64,000 nt of DNA, taken from positions 2,633,341-2,697,340 of the forward strand of contig NW_026089624.1 in assembly GCF_024586455.1 (NCBI RefSeq). Direction: 5' to 3'. Positions within the stretch are counted from its first letter, which is position 1. Each line of letters starts with the position of its first letter. Below the pieces are notes generated by a model. The model had not been told where the DNA came from, searched no databases, and worked only from the letters and a program-made list of their open reading frames with translations. Source of the stretch: Bactrocera neohumeralis. Taxonomy: Eukaryota; Arthropoda; Insecta; Diptera; Tephritidae. Position numbers and translations under genes: made by a program. This document shows positions 1-9,844 of the stretch, in pieces.

Positions 1-258
1 ATTGTTATGCACTTCTGCCAAATGTTCTTCTGAATTTCTAAAGATATTTTCAAAATCGTTGTTTTCTGCATTATCCCACTCTTCTTGAAATGTTGCAATG
101 TTTACGTTCGGTAATTGAAAGTCTGGGTCTTCCAAATCATCATTATCGTCGTCGAAATCGTCTTCTGAATCTGCGCCATCCACCGATTCAGCCATGAGTT
201 CTTCAATTTCCTCATCCATTAATTTTTGAGAAATTAAAATTTTTCTTTGTGAAAACAT
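1..258 (-). CDS. piggyBac-like transposase, N-terminal part (runs off the window)
   Basis: The minus strand reads from an ATG at 258 to base 1 without a stop, giving 86 codons. The peptide is strongly acidic (MDEEIEELMAE, then runs of D and E around DSEDDFDDD), as is common for piggyBac transposase N-termini. The DDD catalytic domain and the C-terminal Cys-rich domain would lie outside the window. The assignment rests mainly on the end structure beside it: an inverted subterminal repeat and a GGG-TTAA junction at 759-765. Without that terminus the acidic peptide alone would be uninformative. Intactness cannot be judged. Confidence 0.55.
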   Translation of the reverse strand, partial: MFSQRKILISQKLMDEEIEELMAESVDGADSEDDFDDDNDDLEDPDFQLPNVNIATFQEEWDNAENNDFENIFRNSEEHLAEVHNN

Positions 259-761
259 TTTCAAACTGCTAATTGTTTCCCAGAATGTTTAAAACCCAAA
301 AATGTTTAAAGAAAAATGAAATGATAAGGAAAATGGACTAGAGCCACATGTATGCAAAATTTGCTTTCGGCAGATCCGCCTTTAGACGGTGTTCAATTTT
401 CACCGGCTACAAACAAAGTTTTGCAAAAAACTTAACAAAAAGCACAAAACATAAAAGAATATATATTTACCTATATGAGAAAATTTTTGTTCACGCAAAT
501 CATGAATTTTAACGATTTTATACTATTTTAAAAACTCCACTTGATATACAAATAATTATTTTACACACTTTGTCAAAAAATTGACTTTAGCACTCAACGA
601 TTTGCAATCAAATGACGAATGTTTGCTGTAATTTGTTTCAATAAGAGAATTGTGTTGTTGTCTGCTGATATTTACCGTTAGAACAGAGATTTCAAATGTA
701 AGAGCTGCATAGCAACATATTAATTATACACCGTCTAAAGGCAGGCTCGCCGGTTACAGGG
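1..761 (-). mobile_element. piggyBac-like element, transposase-proximal end
   Basis: The element end reads ...ACAGGG at 756-761 and is followed directly by TTAA (762-765), the target sequence of piggyBac elements. A subterminal motif, ACACCGTCTAAAGGC, occurs at 729-743 and again inverted near 377-392, which fits the internal inverted repeats of this superfamily. The segment between the transposase start (258) and the terminus holds no ORF and would be the 5' untranslated region. The other half of the element lies to the left of the window. It interrupts a Tc1-like gene. Confidence 0.65.
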
Positions 762-1173
762 TTAAGGAGGTATGGGCTCAAGTCTCTGTGAAGCGTTGTA
801 GGGAGCTTATTGATTCCATCCTACGTCGATGCCTAGCCGTTATAAAAAATAACGGATTTACAACAAAATATTAGACCTTAGGAAACATATTAAATATGAA
901 ATATTTACTGTTTTTTTCATATTATTTGATATTTCGCCTTTTTTAATAGCCACTACTATTTTCTTAAACAGCATAATTTTTCAATTGTATTTTAATTTAA
1001 TAACTGTATGTAAACTTAAAAAATTTTTTGGTAGATAATACCGTAAATATATCATACATTAATGAAAATTAGGTTTTTTATAACTTTTTGATCGAATATT
1101 GTTCTTATCATGTGATTTGACTGTTAATTGGTTAGTAGTCACCGGCACTACTATTTTCGTGAACACAGCTGTA
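762..1173 (+). mobile_element. Tc1-like element, 3' part with IR/DR-type end
   Basis: After the transposase stop comes an AT-rich tail. A motif CACTACTATTTTC(T/G)T(A/G)AACA occurs twice in the same orientation, near 951-970 and 1146-1166. Two direct repeats inside the terminal repeat are characteristic of the IR/DR group of Tc1 elements. The outer copy runs into CAGCTG and a TA at 1172-1173, a plausible end and target duplication. The left part is cut by the piggyBac-like element. Confidence 0.6.
764..874 (+). pseudogene. Tc1-like transposase, C-terminal 36 codons
   Basis: The plus strand reads KEVWAQVSVKRCRELIDSIL, then RRCLAVIKNNGFTTKY and a stop at 872-874. The SILRRC.AVI...TKY ending is the usual C-terminus of Tc1-family transposases. 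The reading frame starts exactly at the TTAA where the piggyBac-like element ends, so the rest of the gene was separated by that insertion. No stop falls within the remaining frame. Confidence 0.75.
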
Positions 1174-1185
1174 TATATGTATATA

Positions 1186-1497
1186 AGTTAAAAAACGTTT
1201 TGTTATTTTTATTAAAAAAAATGTTTTCTGGGAGCTATGCTCCTTTATTGAATTCCTCTTAAGAACTAAAATTAACAATTAATTATACTTAACTCTAGAC
1301 CTATGTTTGCCGCTGCAACGGGTACGGAGTTTGCTGACGCTGCGCTTCCCACAGGTTGGCAATTCGCTGACGCAGCGCTTCCCACAGGTTGCCACTACAC
1401 GTGTCGCACTCTCAGCGATTTAGTCATATTATATTACTTTGTATCATATGATATTAGTGCATCATATGATACTTTTTGAATGTATGGGGTGCTAACT
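1186..1497 (-). repeat. 3' LTR of gypsy-1
   Basis: This 312-base LTR matches the right LTR (8201-8517) along its whole length. It contains a near-duplicate of about 30 bases (GCTGACGC(T/A)GCGCTTCCCA), an inverted pair GTATCATATGAT/ATCATATGATAC near 1440-1472, and is bounded by the PPT on its inner side. It lacks a GGTGT present in the right LTR. Confidence 0.93.
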
Positions 1498-1509
1498 AGT
1501 CCCCCCTTG
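1498..1509 (-). other. polypurine tract of gypsy-1
   Basis: On the minus strand the sequence CAAGGGGGGACT lies directly before the AGTTAG that opens the LTR. A purine run in this place primes plus-strand DNA synthesis in LTR elements. Confidence 0.8.
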
Positions 1510-1513
1510 AAAT

Positions 1514-3013
1514 TCAAACGTCCTCGTTTGAACCTTTAGGTGTATTAAAAATTTGGTTGAGTCCTTCTATTGCGGTTTGTGACAGTTTATTGGGTTCCTC
1601 TTCTTTTTGTTTCATCAGAAGATTCTTCCCGAAAATTAAGGCGATGATTATTAAAATTACGATTAGAGTGATGCTGGTTCCGAATTTAACTCTGTTTGCT
1701 GCTTCTAACAGACTTACTTCCTTTGTATTGTTGAAGTTAAGCTGTTTCAGCATTTCCAGCGAGAGGAATTCTTCTATCTTGAGTGGTGCGGACGACGGTT
1801 GTAGGATGGCTGGTAGTGGTTTACTTGCTGTTCTTTCTTCGCTATAGAACTTTTTCCCGTTAATGGCAATGGTTACGTTGGTATACAAAATAATGAAGGT
1901 CCCGTTTAAAAATGTAGATTCGTTGTTTATTAAAATTTCTCCGTTGTATTTATTTAAAAGTAAAATTCCAGGTCCCATTTCCTCTATAGTTGGGATATGC
2001 TGGTTGTTGACCTCCGTGCAGTTTGGCAAACGACTTTTTAAAAGATTAATTATACAAGTATCATTACTTAAATCTACTACATTATTACTTAAGCATATTT
2101 GTAGGGAATTGTATTTCTTACAATAATTTTCTATTCCATAAATTCCCTTTTCGCAGTTTAAAATTGTATTAAAATTTATCTTATTGATCCTCCGGTTATT
2201 TTTTACTGCCCTAATATCTAATGTTTTACAATTTTGGTTATCTACGGTTGGGAGGCTAACACTATAAATTATAATTTTGCCATTAGTTGCAATTTTTATT
2301 TCGGAAAATTCGAGTGCTTCGTCTAAATTTACATATGGAATATTGTCATTGTCTATTACTTCTTTCACAATATTTATTTCTTCATTTGATAAAATAAAAG
2401 AGTTTATTATGTTGGCTTTTGCCCAATGTATTGCGTATGCAATATTTAAAATTTCTTCTTTAATTATTTCTAATTTATATTTTAGCTGTAAAAATGCTTC
2501 AATTTCTAAACTTTTTTCATTTTGCATGGTTTTAATTATATTATTTGTAATATTGGTTATCTCGCTAATTTTGCCAATTGTAAGTTTGTTAATTAATACC
2601 TGATTATTGTTATTTTGTAAGACATTATTTATTTTATTCGAAATTATTTCGTAGTCTTCATGGTCAGGACTTCCTGCGATCCATTTCCATGCGCTACCCA
2701 GGAAATTTAACGATCTTTTTATTTTTTGTTCTACTTTGAGATTGTTAAGTTGGGCTCTTATCTGTGTTATCAAGTGGGATATGAAGGGATAATTAGGGTT
2801 TTTGCGGATAGTTTCAGTTTTGATAGTCGCTTCTATGTGGTCAAGTGTGTCCGTATATTTTTCTATGTCAATTTCATGTATTATCCTAAATGTTCCTGTT
2901 TGCAGTCTAGCTGTTCCCTTTTCTATTGTTATTAATTGGGAGTTTGAGTAGTCGAGGATCTGTACTTCCGCCAGGCATAGCGGTAGTAGTATTCTGAAAA
3001 AAAAAAATATCAT
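1514..3013 (-). CDS. env: gypsy-1 env-like membrane glycoprotein (open, 499 codons)
   Basis: The frame encodes an errantivirus-type Env. A hydrophobic N-terminus (RILLPLCLA) looks like a signal peptide. A basic furin-like site KIKR precedes SLNFLGSAWKWIAG, the conserved start of the fusion subunit. Several Asn-x-Ser/Thr sites follow, and a hydrophobic segment near residues 448-470 precedes a short charged tail. The first codons (MIFFFF) are odd: they translate a pyrimidine run ending in CAG at 2996-2994, which looks like a splice acceptor, so the true protein start is probably supplied by a spliced leader exon. No stop interrupts the frame. Fusogenic activity cannot be judged from sequence. 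Confidence 0.88.
   Translation of the reverse strand: MIFFFFRILLPLCLAEVQILDYSNSQLITIEKGTARLQTGTFRIIHEIDIEKYTDTLDHIEATIKTETIRKNPNYPFISHLITQIRAQLNNLKVEQKIKRSLNFLGSAWKWIAGSPDHEDYEIISNKINNVLQNNNNQVLINKLTIGKISEITNITNNIIKTMQNEKSLEIEAFLQLKYKLEIIKEEILNIAYAIHWAKANIINSFILSNEEINIVKEVIDNDNIPYVNLDEALEFSEIKIATNGKIIIYSVSLPTVDNQNCKTLDIRAVKNNRRINKINFNTILNCEKGIYGIENYCKKYNSLQICLSNNVVDLSNDTCIINLLKSRLPNCTEVNNQHIPTIEEMGPGILLLNKYNGEILINNESTFLNGTFIILYTNVTIAINGKKFYSEERTASKPLPAILQPSSAPLKIEEFLSLEMLKQLNFNNTKEVSLLEAANRVKFGTSITLIVILIIIALIFGKNLLMKQKEEEPNKLSQTAIEGLNQIFNTPKGSNEDV
2993..3008 (-). promoter_or_regulatory. candidate 3' splice site for gypsy-1 env mRNA
   Basis: On the minus strand a run of eleven T residues is followed by CAG and then the Env signal-peptide codons. 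Errantivirus env is expressed from a spliced RNA. A possible donor is AAC|GTAAGC at 7605 in the leader. The pairing is inferred only. Confidence 0.5.
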
Positions 3014-3019
3014 ACGTAT

Positions 3020-4530
3020 TTAGTTACGTATTCTACCTTTGTGAATTATTTGTCCTTTTTCTGTTAACACGGTACTATTTCTATCTTCCTTAACTATTTC
3101 CTTACTGTAGGGTTTACTTAACTTAGTTCCTAATCTTCTATTTTTCTTAACGAATATTATTTGTCCTGGTAGATATGATTTTATTTCCTTCTTATTCTTA
3201 TTATGGTATTCGATATCCTTTCTTTGTTTCTCGGCTAATTTTTCTAAATTGCTTTGTCTAGTTCTTTCTATGTCCTCGGGGGTAAATGTAACATTTCTAT
3301 GAAAAAATAGGTCTACTGGTCTTTTAAATGTTGTGGAATGAACTGAATGATTATACTCAGATACTGCTCTTTCTAAAAGTTCTTCAAAATTTCTGTGTCC
3401 ACCGTTTTCTTTTATGCAACGCATTATTTCGATTAATGTAGAGTGGAACCTTTCCACTTGTCCGTTAGCTTGGCTTTTGTATGGAGGAGTAGTGTAAACT
3501 TCTATTCCTAATTCGTCTTTCATCATAAATTTTAAAGAAGCTGAGTTTAACGATGGCTCATTGTCGATAACTATTAATTTTGGTACTCCGAAGAAAAATA
3601 TAATATCTCTTAAAGGTTTTCTGACGTCTTCTATTGCTCTGCTATTTAGGCTTTTTGTTATTGCGTATTTTGTAAATTTATCCAAAGCTGTCATAACTAT
3701 TTTTCCCTCTGTTAAAAATATATCGATATGGACTGTGTGTCCTGGATATGTTGGTAATGGAGTTTCTGCAATTTTCGGTTGATTGGGATGTCTCTCGTAC
3801 TTATTTTCTTTACAAACGGTGCAGTTGGCTATTATTCGTTTTATTTTATTTAACATACCTGGAAAATATTTTGTTTCGAGAATTTGTGTTTTGTTTTCAG
3901 TGGCATTCCTATGCGCTCGTAAATGTTCTTTTAATATGACGTTCTCCTGTTCTTGTTCGTTACTAATATCTTCAACTAATTTTTGGGTATATCGGCTTTT
4001 AATGTTACTAAAATGAAAAGGATAGATATTTTGCATCATACCCATTATCCTTTCTTCTGTATGAATTCCATTTATAACAGATGGGTTAAGGTATCGTTTC
4101 ATGTAAGAAATCAATAGCTGTTCGTTGTACTCTGGTTCTGTAATTATATGTCTATGAACTGTTGGAAAAATTATTTTAAAATGATATGAAGATATTTCAT
4201 CGATCTTGAAAAAAATTTGGTTTTTGAAAACATTAATTGGAACTTCTGTGCAAGGGATTAAATTGTGACTTGAGCTTTCATCGCTATGAATCGTAGGAGT
4301 GAGTGAATTTATTTGAATTGGTATCCTTGAAAGGGCGTCTGCAACTACATTTGTTTTACCAGGTTTGTAAGTTAGTTCATAGTTATATTCTTCTAAAATG
4401 GCTTTCCATCGCTTCATTTTACTATTAGTATTCTTATGGCTTAAGGCATAGGTAAGAGGTTGATGATCGGTGATAATTTTAACTTTTTTTGAACCGTAGA
4501 GGTAATTTCTAAATGAATTAAGTGACCATA
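3020..4530 (-). pseudogene. pol: gypsy-1 pol, end of RNase H plus integrase
   Basis: The open part (3020-4417, 465 codons) starts within the RNase H C-terminus, and readable RNase H codons continue upstream to about 4525. Integrase follows, with the zinc-binding HH..CC set (HLRAHRN, then CTVCKENK, about residues 165-203). The catalytic D, D and E sit in HIDIF (231), VIDNEPS (285) and GQVERFHSTL (322). A basic tail ends at a stop just upstream of env. It is intact in itself but separated from RNase H by a small deletion/frameshift near 4528. Confidence 0.9.
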
Positions 4531-5300
4531 TTATACTTCATTGGTAGCATAATGCTCTTCGGCTTTACTTAAAGTTCTCGATATGAAAGTAATTGGTCTA
4601 CCGTCTTGCGATAGCACGGCACCTAATGCGAAATCTGAGGCGTCGGTCGTTAGTTCAAAATCTTTATCGAAATTTGGGTGCGCTAAAACTATATCCTTGG
4701 ATACTAAAGTATTTTTTATTTTATTAAATGCTTCTAGGGCCTCGTTGTCTAATTCTACTTCTATTTTCTTCGAGTTCCGTTTGGAGACATGACCGGCTTC
4801 TCCTCTTAATAGTGCTGTTAATGGTTTAGCTACTTTTGCGTAATCCTGGATAAATCGTCGGTAATAACCTGACATACCTAGGAAGGATCTTAATTCTTTG
4901 AGAGTTTGTGGAACTGGAAATTTAGCTACCGCTTCTACTTTTTCGGGGTTTGTTTTTATTCCATTTGAACTGATTACATATCCTAAAAATTCTACTTCCT
5001 CTTTAGCGAATGTGCATTTGTCTAACTGGATTTTCATATTTGCCTTTTCTAATGTTTGGAATACTAACTCTATATTTTTAAAATGTTCTTCTTCATTTTT
5101 TCCAAATATAATTACATCGTCAATGTAAACGTAGCATCTTACTCCTATATGTTGTCGTAGGATGTCGTCTAGTGCTCTTTGGAATGTGGCCGGAGCATTT
5201 TTTAGACCGAAGGGTAAGCGGAGGAATTCATATTTTCCGTTGTTTACGGAAAATGCGGTTTTTTCAATGTCTGACTCGCGAAGTGGAATCTGATGGAACC
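4531..5300 (-). pseudogene. pol: gypsy-1 pol, reverse transcriptase C-half and RNase H
   Basis: The frame encodes the RT palm and thumb, the connection and most of RNase H. The RT active-site YIDD is seen at about 5115-5126. FLGYVIS and LRSFLGMSGYYRRFI mark the thumb/connection, and LTTDASDFALGAVLSQDG marks the RNase H start. It stops at 4531-4533 where the expected reading jumps frame. At the upstream side, near 5290-5300, the frame also shifts relative to the protease/RT part. These are two independent lesions in one pol. Confidence 0.87.
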
Positions 5301-6126
5301 CACTTTTAAGTCAATAACAGTAAATAGTTTATTGTTTCCCAGATTTGCAAGGACTTCATTAATTTCTGGTATGGGATATTTATCGGGGATCGTAACCGAA
5401 TTAAGTTTACGATAATCAACGACCATTCTATACTTTTTTTCACCAGAGGCATCTGACTTTTTGTTAACTATCCATATTGGGGAGTTGTATGGAGATTTCG
5501 ATCTCCTTATTATTCCATTATCTAGGAGTTCTTCGATTTGGCGTTCGATTTCGTATTTTAATGCCATCGGATACGGGTATGGCTTGGAGTAGACGGGGGT
5601 TTCGGTTGTTGTCCGGATTTCACCTTTTACGAGAGTGGTGTAGGTGAGTTTTCCGTCAGGATCAGAAAAAAGGTTTGGGCATTTATCAATAATATTATTA
5701 ACTTTATTTTGTTGTTGTAAAGAGAGGTGTGGAATATTGATTGCCACATTATTCACTTCGTGTGATATTCTTTGCTTTAACCTTATATTTATACCTTGAC
5801 AAATCGTCATTAAATTTTTATCGGTATGAATAATTGCTTTTAATTCTTTAAGAGTATCGTTGCCTACTATGCCGTGAAACGACCTTAAAGTTGGCAATAT
5901 GAAAAATTTTATTTTCCCTACTGTTGGTCCAAAAATGTCGACAAAGGTGTGGTGGGTAATTTCGATTGTCCCGGCAACTGATTTTACTGTAAAGGGCTTT
6001 TCGTTCAGAATTGGATTCCTAATTCTAGTGGATTGAATATAATTCTTATTAGATCCGGTATCAATAAGAAAATCTATTGTGTCTCCGCGCCTTGTTCTAA
6101 ATTCGTAGTAAGGCAGCGAAGACGGC
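5244..6126 (-). pseudogene. pol: gypsy-1 pol, protease and reverse transcriptase N-half
   Basis: The frame opens just after gag and carries the aspartic protease motif DTGS at 6051-6062. It continues into RT: KPYPYPMALKYEIERQIEEL, then SPYNSPIWIVNKKSD, YRMVVDYRKLNSVTIPDKYP and FTVIDLK. A frameshift near 5290-5300 takes it into a short nonsense tail that ends at 5244. The start at 5897 suggested by simple ORF calling is only an internal TTG; the frame is open to about 6125. It is probably translated with gag by frameshifting, but no slip site was verified. Confidence 0.87.
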
Positions 6127-6127
6127 G

Positions 6128-7579
6128 CTAATCTAAAAAATTAATAGTATCAGGCTCATTTTTACCTGCATTATCATAATTGCTATAGGAATTGTCATCA
6201 TATATCCCGTTCGGGTCTAATTCGACTGCGTCAGTAAAAAAATTTCTTTGTATTTTGCTTGGAGGGTGAGTCAGTTGTGCAGAAATAGGACGTTTCGGTG
6301 GTCGATTGTCCTGGAATATATTGGGCCTATTTTGATAATTAATTTGTCTTGACCGTATGGACTGGTCTACTTCCATTGGGGTCGGTGGTTTAGGTGGTAG
6401 GTTCGGTCTGTTATTAAAGGAGGTATTTTCTCTAGTAATATGGGGGTTGTTCGGGTAATTGCTGAACCTCGGCATGAATCCTTGGTTATTTTGCATATAG
6501 TTGGGAAAATGTTGGGGATATCGGTTTGTTTGGCGACCGAATGCCTGTTGGTCAAAATTTCGTCTGGGGGAATGGGAATACGTTAATTCGGGGTAAAAAG
6601 CTCTGTTGTTATTGAAATTATTAAAGTTGTTATTGAAATTATTAAAACTGTTATTTCGGGGAGGTCGTGGTGGTGGTTGGATATTGGGTTTGTGAGTATT
6701 GTTCGCATGATTTATTCTATATGTCATATTGTCAAGTTTTTGACATAAATGTAGTGCTTGGGGCAAGGTCGTCGGTTCTCTCATGCTGAGAAGACGAGGT
6801 AAGTCACCATTAAGTCCTCTAATAAATGTGTCAAGGGCTTTATCCCTATATGAGTTTGTCATAGTCCGTATGGATTCGTCACTTAGCTCGAGACATGAAA
6901 TTTTGTCTAATATAAGTGAAAGGTGTTGGTAAACTTTTTGGTAGAAGGTTGCTATGTCGTCGTAGCGTTGAACCAGAGTGGTCATCTGGTATTCGAGGGT
7001 ACCTATGTCCCTTTTATCCGAATAATGCATCATAAGGCATTTTCGAATTTGACTCCAATCGAGTGGAGTATTGTATGATTCTAATGCGGTGTCGGCATCG
7101 CCAATTATTTTGTGCCTTATCGTATGAAGTATCGCAAAGTATTTAGGAGTATTCTTGACTCCCTCATAAGCTTTAAAAATTCTGTCTACGCTCTTCCTCC
7201 AGGAGTTAAATTCACCTGGTCGTCCTGAAAATTCCCTAAGGCATTTCACCATGTCCGGAATTTTATCTAGTTCGTTTATGTTATTCGCGTTCAGTGTCAC
7301 ACTGTGGTCGGGTTCGGTAAAGTCAGTAATATTCTGAGTACTCATTCGTTCGAGTACTTCTCGAACTATTGTCGTTATGTAAGTTGGGTTAGGGGTGGGA
7401 GGGTTTAAAGGATGATTGGAAGGATTTGTAGGATGTGTGGTTTGCCCATAGTCTATCCTCATTTGATTTAATTGTTCAATTAGCTCTTCAGCTGTATCCG
7501 GCATTATGATAATCTTTTCTTTTACGTTAATTAGTTTTTTAAAAAAAAATTTTCTTTGTAATAGTACTTTCTTTGACAA
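6128..7579 (-). CDS. gag: gypsy-1 gag polyprotein
   Basis: The open frame has 483 codons. The more plausible start is the internal Met of MPDTAEELIEQLNQM (about 7504), because the preceding residues are a basic run translated from AT-rich leader. The middle contains the capsid-like segment LREFSGRPGEFNSWRKSVDR and later LDTFIRGLNGDLPRLL. The C-terminus is Asn/Pro rich with RPPRNNSFNNFNNNFNNFNN repeats and PMEVDQSIRSRQ, a motif seen in 17.6/297-type Gag. No CCHC zinc knuckle is present, which is common for this group. Confidence 0.88.
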   Translation of the reverse strand: MSKKVLLQRKFFFKKLINVKEKIIIMPDTAEELIEQLNQMRIDYGQTTHPTNPSNHPLNPPTPNPTYITTIVREVLERMSTQNITDFTEPDHSVTLNANNINELDKIPDMVKCLREFSGRPGEFNSWRKSVDRIFKAYEGVKNTPKYFAILHTIRHKIIGDADTALESYNTPLDWSQIRKCLMMHYSDKRDIGTLEYQMTTLVQRYDDIATFYQKVYQHLSLILDKISCLELSDESIRTMTNSYRDKALDTFIRGLNGDLPRLLSMREPTTLPQALHLCQKLDNMTYRINHANNTHKPNIQPPPRPPRNNSFNNFNNNFNNFNNNRAFYPELTYSHSPRRNFDQQAFGRQTNRYPQHFPNYMQNNQGFMPRFSNYPNNPHITRENTSFNNRPNLPPKPPTPMEVDQSIRSRQINYQNRPNIFQDNRPPKRPISAQLTHPPSKIQRNFFTDAVELDPNGIYDDNSYSNYDNAGKNEPDTINFLD

Positions 7580-8183
7580 TATTAGAATCTTTTTGCAAAG
7601 CTTACGTTAATTTAAGGTTTTTTTCCTTTTTTGTGTCGGATAATTAATTTCTTTCAATTCAAGTTTCGTATTCTTTATAATAATAAAATTCTTTATAATT
7701 TCTTTTTTTCTTTTTGTGTCGAATAATTATTTTCTTTCAATTCAAATTCCGTATTCTTTATAATAATAATATTCTTTATAATTTCTTTTTTTTTTTTTGT
7801 TTCGAATAATTATTTTCTTTCAATTCAAATTCCGTATTCTTTATGATATTCTTTATAATAGTCTTAAAATATAATATTTTATAAATCTTACATTAGGTGT
7901 TTCCAGCTTTCCATAGGATGTTGTGATGCGCTCCGGGGTTGTCCCTTTTCTTTAACAGTACTGAGGTCCCTCGGCGTTTAAAAATCCCACGTTGTGCGTT
8001 TTAGCCGCTCGTTAGCACAGTATTTATTGTATTTTCCGTTGTTACACACTTTTTTTTTGTTTTTTAACTCACGGAGCCTTACTTTTTTATTTTCAGGCTT
8101 TTCTTTTTTATTCACAATCACTACCGTTCGCCACTCGCGAAGCCTTACTTTTTGTTTTCAGGCTGTTACTATTACGCGCGCTG
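7580..8183 (-). repeat. gypsy-1 leader with ~86-base triplicate
   Basis: This is the untranslated region between PBS and gag. From about 7631 to 7863 a unit of roughly 84-88 bases (TTTCTTTCAATTCAAATTCC, then TATTCTTTATAATAAT) occurs three times in tandem with small differences. A second pair of similar blocks (GAGCCTTAC / TTTTCAGGCT) lies at 8074-8165. No gene is visible. Confidence 0.75.
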
Positions 8184-8201
8184 GTCCCTGCTCGGGCGCC
8201 A
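8184..8201 (-). other. primer binding site of gypsy-1 (tRNA-Lys type)
   Basis: Just inside the 5' LTR the minus strand reads TGGCGCCCGAGCAGGGAC. It differs by one base from the known lentiviral/insect tRNA-Lys PBS TGGCGCCCGAACAGGGAC. Confidence 0.85.
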
Positions 8202-8517
8202 GTTAAAAAACGTTTTGTTATTTTTATTAAAAAAAATGTTTTCTGGGAGCTATGCTCCTTTATTGAATTCCACTTAAGAACTAAAATTAACAATTAATTA
8301 TACTTAACTCTAGACCTATGTTTGCCGCTGCAACGGGTACGGAGTTTGCTGACGCTGCGCTTCCCACAGGTTGGCACTTCGCTGACGCAGCGCTTCCCAC
8401 AGGTTGCCACTACACGTGTCGCACTCTCAGCGATTTAGTGGTGTCATATTATATTACTTTGTATCATATGATATTAGTGCATCATATGATACTTTTTGAA
8501 TGTATGGGGTGCTAACT
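8201..8517 (-). repeat. 5' LTR of gypsy-1
   Basis: This 317-base LTR is the partner of 1186-1497. It carries an extra GGTGT. The transcription start should lie here, but no TATA box or initiator was assigned with confidence. Confidence 0.93.
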
Positions 8518-8758
8518 TATATAACTTATATAGAAAAGGAAAAATTATATTTCATTTCACAACAGTAATGAATTCATTTCGATTACACAAATTAAGTGTT
8601 ATTTAGTTGAAGTTCTCTAAGTAAATGAAAGTGAATCCAAAGTAAATACTAAATCGAAGCGTTAAACGTGTCCGCAAATTATCCGTTTCATTGAAGTGCT
8701 CTTTGACCCCGCAGCCGTTGTCCTGCGTGAAATTAAGTATTTTGACAACATTTTTTGG

Positions 8759-9620
8759 TTTTTGTTCCGATGTAGAGAAAAGATGGGTTTCCAACTCGTG
8801 AGCACGCCACGTATATCTAACCGTGTGAAAAACATAGCATTTCCAAATTTATGCCACACACCATGCGACTATCCTTGTGTCCTGTTGATTGCCATCTCGA
8901 ATGCAATTTTCACTCGAAACGGAATACGTTTAAATTGAAATGGCAAATCGTTAGAACTCTAAGGAATTCGTAGAATCAAGCATTCTCTCCCCTTGTATTT
9001 GATAGCGCAGATTGCGGAACATAATAACGACAGATCCAACTTTGAGACGCAAATGATGCGGTGGCATACCAAGCCTCTCCAAAGAATTTAGAAATTCCAC
9101 TGGATAGTTCACGGCGTCGTCTTCATTGCCAAGACGATCGATCGATTTGTATGTGCGCAAGTCTTCCGGAATTTGACTTTCAATCTTCTAGATTAAGTGA
9201 ACAACATCGGTATTTTTGGCAGCTAACATTGCGCGTGCACTTAAGGAATCATAGTTACAATAATTTGGCCAATGTCCGAACATTCATGATGAGTTCATCT
9301 TTCGTGAATTGATAAACGACAGATGGAATTGATATCGAACCACCGGAATTGATCTATTTCCAATTTTTAGACGCGGATTTGAAGGCTGATTTTTCTAAAT
9401 GTTTATAGCGAAAAGAGTGTGTACTTCATTTTCATTCCAGTGATTAACATGTTCCAGCAATTGTAATTGCTGGCTTACTTCTCCAAAATTTGCACACACC
9501 GTACCATTCACAGTACGCAATGACTCAAATAAAAATGAACCGCGTACATTAATCAATAGCAACCGAAGGAAGAAACAATCGTCGTTTACCGGGTGGATTG
9601 TGTAAATTTGTCCTAATGCA
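8759..9620 (-). pseudogene. Helitron RepHel, C-terminal helicase region
   Basis: Read on the minus strand, the blocks VYTIHPVNDDCFFLRLLLIN, FESLRTVNGT, SIDRLGNEDDAVNYPVEF, LRLKVGSVVIMFRNL and KIAFEMAINRTQG appear in order. The first two match the conserved region before the helicase domain. The last three match the helicase C-terminus (GMPPHHLRLKVG... AINRTQG). Stops and frameshifts separate them, and the Walker motifs were not found, so the enzyme is dead. Confidence 0.8.
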
Positions 9621-9844
9621 TTAGTTGATAATACACCTGGATGTTAATCAACTGGTTGGAATTGCTTTCTGCGCAACTATTTCTTTGACGATGCATTCCA
9701 GGTATAATATCAAGGTATTTTCGAATAGAGCATTGTTCACGCAAACGGATCACTGACGAAAGTTGAGAAAAAACTCGTCAATGTTAATTTTGTTGCTGGC
9801 GGTGTTTTCACTGGCTGTATTGTATTCTCTGGGTTGAAATACAC

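Larger units (their letters stand above)
1186..8517 (-). mobile_element. gypsy-1: full-length errantivirus-type LTR retrotransposon
   Basis: Two LTRs (1186-1497 and 8201-8517) flank gag, pol and env, all on the minus strand. The flanks are TATA at 1182-1185 and TATA at 8518-8521, a 4-base target duplication typical of errantiviruses. LTRs begin AGTTA and end TAACT on the coding strand. By eye they differ by two substitutions and one 5-base indel (GGTGT), so insertion looks recent. gag and env are open, while pol has at least two frame breaks. Confidence 0.93.

Noticed and set aside
8318..8515. Short open frame in the gypsy-1 LTR
   Set aside because: It lies wholly within the LTR and only reflects a duplicated GC-richer segment; no protein similarity is recognisable.
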